From Ventricola sp051883735 (GTDB taxonomy: Bacteria; Bacillota; Clostridia; Christensenellales; Aristaeellaceae), in contig JBJEUH010000044.1 in assembly GCA_051883735.1 (NCBI GenBank), positions 1 to 33,326 on the forward strand: a DNA stretch of 33,326 bases, written 5' to 3'. The notes beneath the pieces were generated by a model, which had not been told where the DNA came from, searched no databases, and worked only from the letters and a program-made list of their open reading frames with translations. The position numbers and the translations under genes are program-made. The number at the start of each line of letters is the position of its first letter. The first letter of the stretch is position 1. This document shows positions 30,409-33,326 of this stretch, one piece after another.

Positions 30409-30769
30409 GGCGGTTTTCCTCCCCGGATTCTCTGCGGATGACGGCCTGCGCTGCGCGGCCGGAGACGATCATGACAGCCAGCGTGGAGACGAGCGTGATG
30501 ACGATGTACGCGGGGAGCGCGGGCAGGAGCAGGCCGAAGGACTCCGTCAGCCCGACGGCTGCGGGAATGAACATGACGGGCATGATCCCGATCAGGAAGG
30601 AGGAGACCTCCTTGACCGATTCTACGCGCAGCAGGCCCGTGCACAGCAGAAGAAACAGCAGCGCAATGCCGTAGATGCTCGCCGGGATGGGCAGCGGAAT
30701 CAGAAAGCTGAGCGCCTCGCCGGCGAGCGAGATCAGCAGGATGACGGAGAATTGACGAAGAATCTTCAA
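30401..30769 (-). CDS. lrgA: LrgA/CidA-family membrane protein
   Basis: 122 residues from a TTG at 30769, set by AAAGAGG eight bases upstream. Longer in-frame starts would lie upstream of the promoter's likely transcription start. Four membrane helices are visible. The family pattern is clear: LISLAGEALSFLIPLPIPASIYGIALLFLLL near the N-terminus and PVMFIPAAVGLTES in the third segment. It precedes lrgB in the same operon and is transcribed divergently from cysK. It may act with LrgB in controlling murein hydrolase activity or in small-organic-acid transport. Confidence 0.88.
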   Translation of the reverse strand: MKILRQFSVILLISLAGEALSFLIPLPIPASIYGIALLFLLLCTGLLRVESVKEVSSFLIGIMPVMFIPAAVGLTESFGLLLPALPAYIVITLVSTLAVMIVSGRAAQAVIRRESGEENRHE

Positions 30770-30800
30770 GCGGTTCGCCTCTTTTTTCAGGAATGCCCCT

Positions 30801-30829
30801 ATTGTATCATCTGAAGGACAAAAGGACAA
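30801..30829 (-). promoter_or_regulatory. Promoter of lrgAB
   Basis: TTGTCC (30829-30824) and TACAAT (30806-30801) have a 17-bp spacer on the minus strand. The start of transcription near 30794 leaves a 25-base leader to the TTG start. Confidence 0.75.
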
Positions 30830-30834
30830 CCGAG

Positions 30835-30863
30835 TTGACAGCGAAACACGGCGGCTTTATAAT
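30835..30863 (+). promoter_or_regulatory. Consensus promoter of cysK
   Basis: TTGACA (30835-30840) and TATAAT (30858-30863) match the consensus fully with a 17-bp spacer. Its -35 lies only six bases from the -35 of the divergent lrgA promoter. The 56-base leader has no T-box or SAM-riboswitch element I can recognise. Confidence 0.9.
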
Positions 30864-30919
30864 GCAGAAAACGCCATGCGGCCGGGGGCATTGCCGGCTG
30901 CGGAAAGAAGGAAGATTCC

Positions 30920-31852
30920 ATGGCAAGGATCTATACGTCGGCCGAGCAGCTGATCGGCCATACGCCGCTGCTGGAGGCCGTGCACATTGAGCGAGAAGAG
31001 AAGCTGAGCGCGCGGCTTCTGGTCAAGCTGGAGGGCTTCAACCCCGGCGGCTCGGCCAAGGACCGCGTGGGTCTGGCGATGATCGAGGACGCGGAAAGGC
31101 GCGGCGTGCTTCATCCTGGCAGCGTCATCATCGAGCCGACCAGCGGCAACACGGGCATCGGGCTGTGCGTCGTCGCGGCGGCGAGGGGCTATCGCGCGGT
31201 CATCGTCATGCCGGACAGCATGAGCATGGAGCGCCGCCTGCTGATGAAGGCCTACGGCGCGGAGCTGGTGCTCACGCCGGGCAGCGAGGGCATGAAGGGC
31301 GCGATTGCCAAAGCTGAGCAGCTGGCCCGCGAGATCCCGGGCAGCTTCATCCCCGGCCAGTTTGACAATCCCGCCAATCCGCAGGCGCACTACGAGACGA
31401 CCGGCCCGGAAATCTACGAGGACACCTGCGGCGAGGTGGACATTTTCGTCGCGGGCGTGGGCACGGGCGGCACGATCACGGGCGTGGGCCGGTATCTCAA
31501 GGAGAAAAAGCCGGGCGTGCAGATCGTCGCGGTGGAGCCGGCGTCCTCGCCGCTGCTGTCGGGGGGCGTCGCCGGCCCGCACGGCATTCAGGGCATCGGC
31601 GCGAACTTTGTGCCCAGCGTGCTGGATCGCAGCGTGATCGACGAGATCATCCCGGTCACGGACGAGGACGCATTAGCGGCCGGGCGCGCCATGGGCCGCC
31701 GGGAGGGCGTGCTCATCGGCATCTCCTCCGGCGCCTGCCTGCACGCGGCGCTTATGCTCGCCCGGCGCGCGGAGAACGCGGGCAAGACCATCGTGGCCCT
31801 CATGCCGGACGCGGGCGACCGGTATCTGTCCACGAGGCTGTATCAGGACTAA
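30920..31852 (+). CDS. cysK: O-acetylserine sulfhydrylase (cysteine synthase A)
   Basis: 310 residues; ATG 30920 with AAGGA seven bases upstream. Fold-type II PLP enzyme. The Schiff-base lysine is Lys47 in NPGGSAKDR (41-49). The substrate-binding TSGNTGIG loop lies at about 74-81, and the PLP-phosphate loop GVGTGGTITG lies near 179-188. Near the C-terminus, GISSGACLHAAL carries the serine that binds the pyridine nitrogen. It makes cysteine from O-acetylserine and sulfide in the cytoplasm. It is monocistronic, with a strong promoter and its own terminator. CysM-type activity cannot be fully excluded, but the motif set and length favour CysK. Confidence 0.94.
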   Translation: MARIYTSAEQLIGHTPLLEAVHIEREEKLSARLLVKLEGFNPGGSAKDRVGLAMIEDAERRGVLHPGSVIIEPTSGNTGIGLCVVAAARGYRAVIVMPDSMSMERRLLMKAYGAELVLTPGSEGMKGAIAKAEQLAREIPGSFIPGQFDNPANPQAHYETTGPEIYEDTCGEVDIFVAGVGTGGTITGVGRYLKEKKPGVQIVAVEPASSPLLSGGVAGPHGIQGIGANFVPSVLDRSVIDEIIPVTDEDALAAGRAMGRREGVLIGISSGACLHAALMLARRAENAGKTIVALMPDAGDRYLSTRLYQD

Positions 31853-31893
31853 AATCGGATTCTTGCGCAGAGAATGGATTTGAATGATAAAAG

Positions 31894-31930
31894 AAAGGCC
31901 GGAATTGCTGTCCCGGTCTTTTCGTTTCCT
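31894..31930 (+). terminator. Intrinsic terminator of cysK
   Basis: AAAGGCCGG pairs with CCGGTCTTT (9 bp, one G.U) around a 10-base loop, followed by TCGTTTCC. The 5' A-tract and 3' T-tract allow some bidirectional action. Confidence 0.65.
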
Positions 31931-31968
31931 AAAAATTGTGATGTGCCTAAAGGGAGCGAATGTGAACG

Positions 31969-32013
31969 AACTCCCTCAGTCAGCTTCGCTGACAGCTCCC
32001 TCAAGAGGGAGCC
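31969..32013. repeat. Dispersed hairpin repeat, class B, copy 2
   Basis: ACTCCCTCAGTCAGC-TTC-GCTGACAG is followed by CTCCCTC-AA-GAGGGAG. It parallels 25089-25138. Confidence 0.7.
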
Positions 32014-32034
32014 CAAATCACTTTCAGCAGCTCC

Positions 32035-32082
32035 AGCCTCCCTCCTGAGGGAGGTGGCTGCCGCAGCAGCCGGAGGGAGTGA
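32035..32082. repeat. Dispersed hairpin repeat, class C, copy 3
   Basis: GCCTCCCTC-CT-GAGGGAGG is followed by GGCTGC-CGCA-GCAGCC and GGAGGGAGT. It is close to the copies at 20953 and 27779. It lies 35 bases after the GH2 stop codon at 32118, where a terminator would be expected. Confidence 0.7.
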
Positions 32083-32117
32083 TCGTCGTTTGCAATCGCG
32101 TCTATTTGACGAAAAAA

Positions 32118-33326
32118 TCATTCTTCCTTCCTGATCTGATTCAGCTTTTCATTCAGCTCAAGCAGCTGCTCCCTGGTGAACTTGACGTCCATGGAGCCCA
32201 TCAGGCTGGTCAGGCGCAGGATGGTGAACCCGCCCATCATCTTCATCATCTCCGGGGTCATCTCAAAGCCCATCGCCTTCTGGTGCATCATGGACTGCAT
32301 CAAGCTGCCGAAGAGCGCGCTGCCCTCCTTTGACTTCAGAATGTCGCTCAGCTTGTCGTTCAGGGAGTAATGCCCTTCGACCTCGGTGACGTCGAACCAG
32401 TTGAGCACCGCGCCCTTCTCCCGCAGGCGGTATGCCTCGTTGAACGTGTCCACCTTGCGGATCTCGCTCTCGTCGGTGCAGTCACCCGCAACGGCGCGGA
32501 GCTTCGTGACGCCCGCATTGGGCACGTCAAAGCGGAAGAAGTGATCCTCCGCCGTCTTTTTGCCCAGCGAATGGCCGTTCGCAAACAGCTCGACCTCCGG
32601 CAGGTTGGAGTAGACGGTCACCCTCGTCACGTCCTCCACGCGGTCCACATAGCGCTTGCCGCAGATGTGCACGAACGGCTCGTCCGACAGCCAGGCCTTG
32701 TAGGCGTAGAACGCGTCCTTTTTGTACTTGCGGTCAAACGTCACCAGGCCCTTGTGGTTCTGGCCGTTCTCACCGCCCTCCGCGCGGTTGTCCGCGCCGA
32801 AGTCGAACATGTTCCAGACGTGCGTCGCCCAGAGGTACTTGCGGGTGAAGAGTTGCTTGATAAGCTCCTCGTGGTAGTACGCCTGGTATTCCTCGGTGTA
32901 GTCGCCCTGCGTGGGGTTCGAGGTGTGCCAGTTCAGCGCCTCGCAGCCGTACTCGGATACGCCGATCGGGATGTTCGGCAGCTCCCTGTGGAATTTGTCA
33001 AACCACGGGCCGTTCATGCTCGTGTCGCCGCCGTACCAGCCGAAGTAATGGTTGTAGGAGACCACGTCCGGAATCTTCAGATAGTCCGCGTGCATGTTGC
33101 ACATGGAGACGACCGCGACGGTCGTGAGGCGGGTCTTGTCCATCTCGTGGCACAGATCGTTCAGGATGCGGTGGTTCTCGATCAGGTCGGGGTCCTCCGC
33201 GCCCTTCATGGTGATCTCGTTGGAGAGGCCCCAGACGACGATGGAGGGATGGTTGTAGTTCTGGACGATGAGCTCCTTCATCTGGGAGATCGTGTTCTCC
33301 CGGCCGAGCGGCATGTGCTGGGAGAT
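32118..33326 (-). CDS. Glycoside hydrolase family 2 enzyme (beta-galactosidase type), 5' part missing
   Basis: 403 residues of the C-terminal part are present and the frame is open at the right edge, so the start lies outside the window. The visible TIM-barrel half has the acid/base Glu37 (GLSNEITM) and the nucleophile Glu125 (IGVSEYGCEA), numbered from the edge. HVWNMFDFGADNR and GLVTFDRKYKKDAFYAYKAWLS are typical GH2 barrel-end motifs. A beta-sandwich follows (VTVYSNLPEVELFANGHSLG), then a helical C-terminal tail of about 85 residues, rich in Met (GFEMTPEMMKMMGGF). It cleaves a beta-linked terminal sugar, probably in the cytoplasm. It is unrelated in operon to the GH2 at 9439. Its terminator appears to be supplied by the adjacent repeats. 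Confidence 0.9.
   Translation of the reverse strand: MSQHMPLGRENTISQMKELIVQNYNHPSIVVWGLSNEITMKGAEDPDLIENHRILNDLCHEMDKTRLTTVAVVSMCNMHADYLKIPDVVSYNHYFGWYGGDTSMNGPWFDKFHRELPNIPIGVSEYGCEALNWHTSNPTQGDYTEEYQAYYHEELIKQLFTRKYLWATHVWNMFDFGADNRAEGGENGQNHKGLVTFDRKYKKDAFYAYKAWLSDEPFVHICGKRYVDRVEDVTRVTVYSNLPEVELFANGHSLGKKTAEDHFFRFDVPNAGVTKLRAVAGDCTDESEIRKVDTFNEAYRLREKGAVLNWFDVTEVEGHYSLNDKLSDILKSKEGSALFGSLMQSMMHQKAMGFEMTPEMMKMMGGFTILRLTSLMGSMDVKFTREQLLELNEKLNQIRKEE

Noticed and set aside
30864..30919. Possible T-box or SAM riboswitch in the cysK leader
   Set aside because: The leader is only 56 bases and lacks the conserved T-box sequence, kink-turn or terminator these elements need.
20852..32082. Short palindromic repeats as a CRISPR array
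   Set aside because: Copies are kilobases apart, separated by genes, vary in sequence and lack uniform spacers or cas genes.

Overview
The window looks like a chromosomal segment of a low-GC-lineage (Firmicutes/Clostridia-type) gut anaerobe with a fairly high GC content. Supporting signs are strong AAGGAGG-type ribosome binding sites, near-consensus housekeeping promoters (TTGACA-17-TATAAT), U-tailed hairpin terminators, TTG starts, a ZTP-type riboswitch, and genes for glycan use and peptide turnover. No rRNA or tRNA gene was seen, and no insertion sequence with a recognisable transposase was seen. Species cannot be named from the sequence alone.

Left part, 1-7.3 kb: lower GC and different base use from the rest. 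It holds a truncated FAD/Fe-S old-yellow-enzyme oxidoreductase divergent from a TetR-type regulator. Next is a MerR-type regulator divergent from a MATE efflux pump; the two share a duplicated operator-like sequence. Then come two small proteins of unknown function and a cytidylate-kinase-like protein in a tightly spaced operon, and a MarR-type regulator. This resembles a regulator-rich resistance/efflux cassette, possibly acquired. A base-composition change lies near 7.06-7.32 kb.

Middle part, 7.3-26.3 kb: nearly every gene is on the minus strand. A short formate/nitrite-family channel is preceded by a promoter, a ZTP-like aptamer and an overlapping terminator. A sugar-uptake and cleavage operon follows in transcription order: binding protein, two CUT1 permeases, GH43, GH2. 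A winged-helix regulator lies just downstream under its own promoter. Next is a translationally coupled housekeeping operon (membrane protein of unknown function, GT-C-like membrane protein, 77-residue protein, CCA-adding enzyme, metallophosphoesterase). Then come three consecutive M42 metallopeptidases, a 57-residue CxxC protein, a CvpA-family protein and a DUF5711-type protein.

Right part, 26.3-33.3 kb: dnaN and recF are flanked by two intergenic clusters of DnaA-box-like 9-mers. The left cluster has eight boxes spaced about one helical turn apart, including two perfect TGTGGATAA boxes. The two clusters also share an exact 13-mer and 10-mer. This is the best candidate for the chromosomal replication origin. 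It is notable that dnaA is not next to it in this window. Beyond it lie a small membrane protein, lrgAB, cysK (from a consensus promoter divergent from that of lrgA) and the 3' part of a second GH2 glycosidase running off the right edge. Three classes of short hairpin-rich repeats are scattered in the intergenic gaps from 20.8 kb to 32.1 kb.
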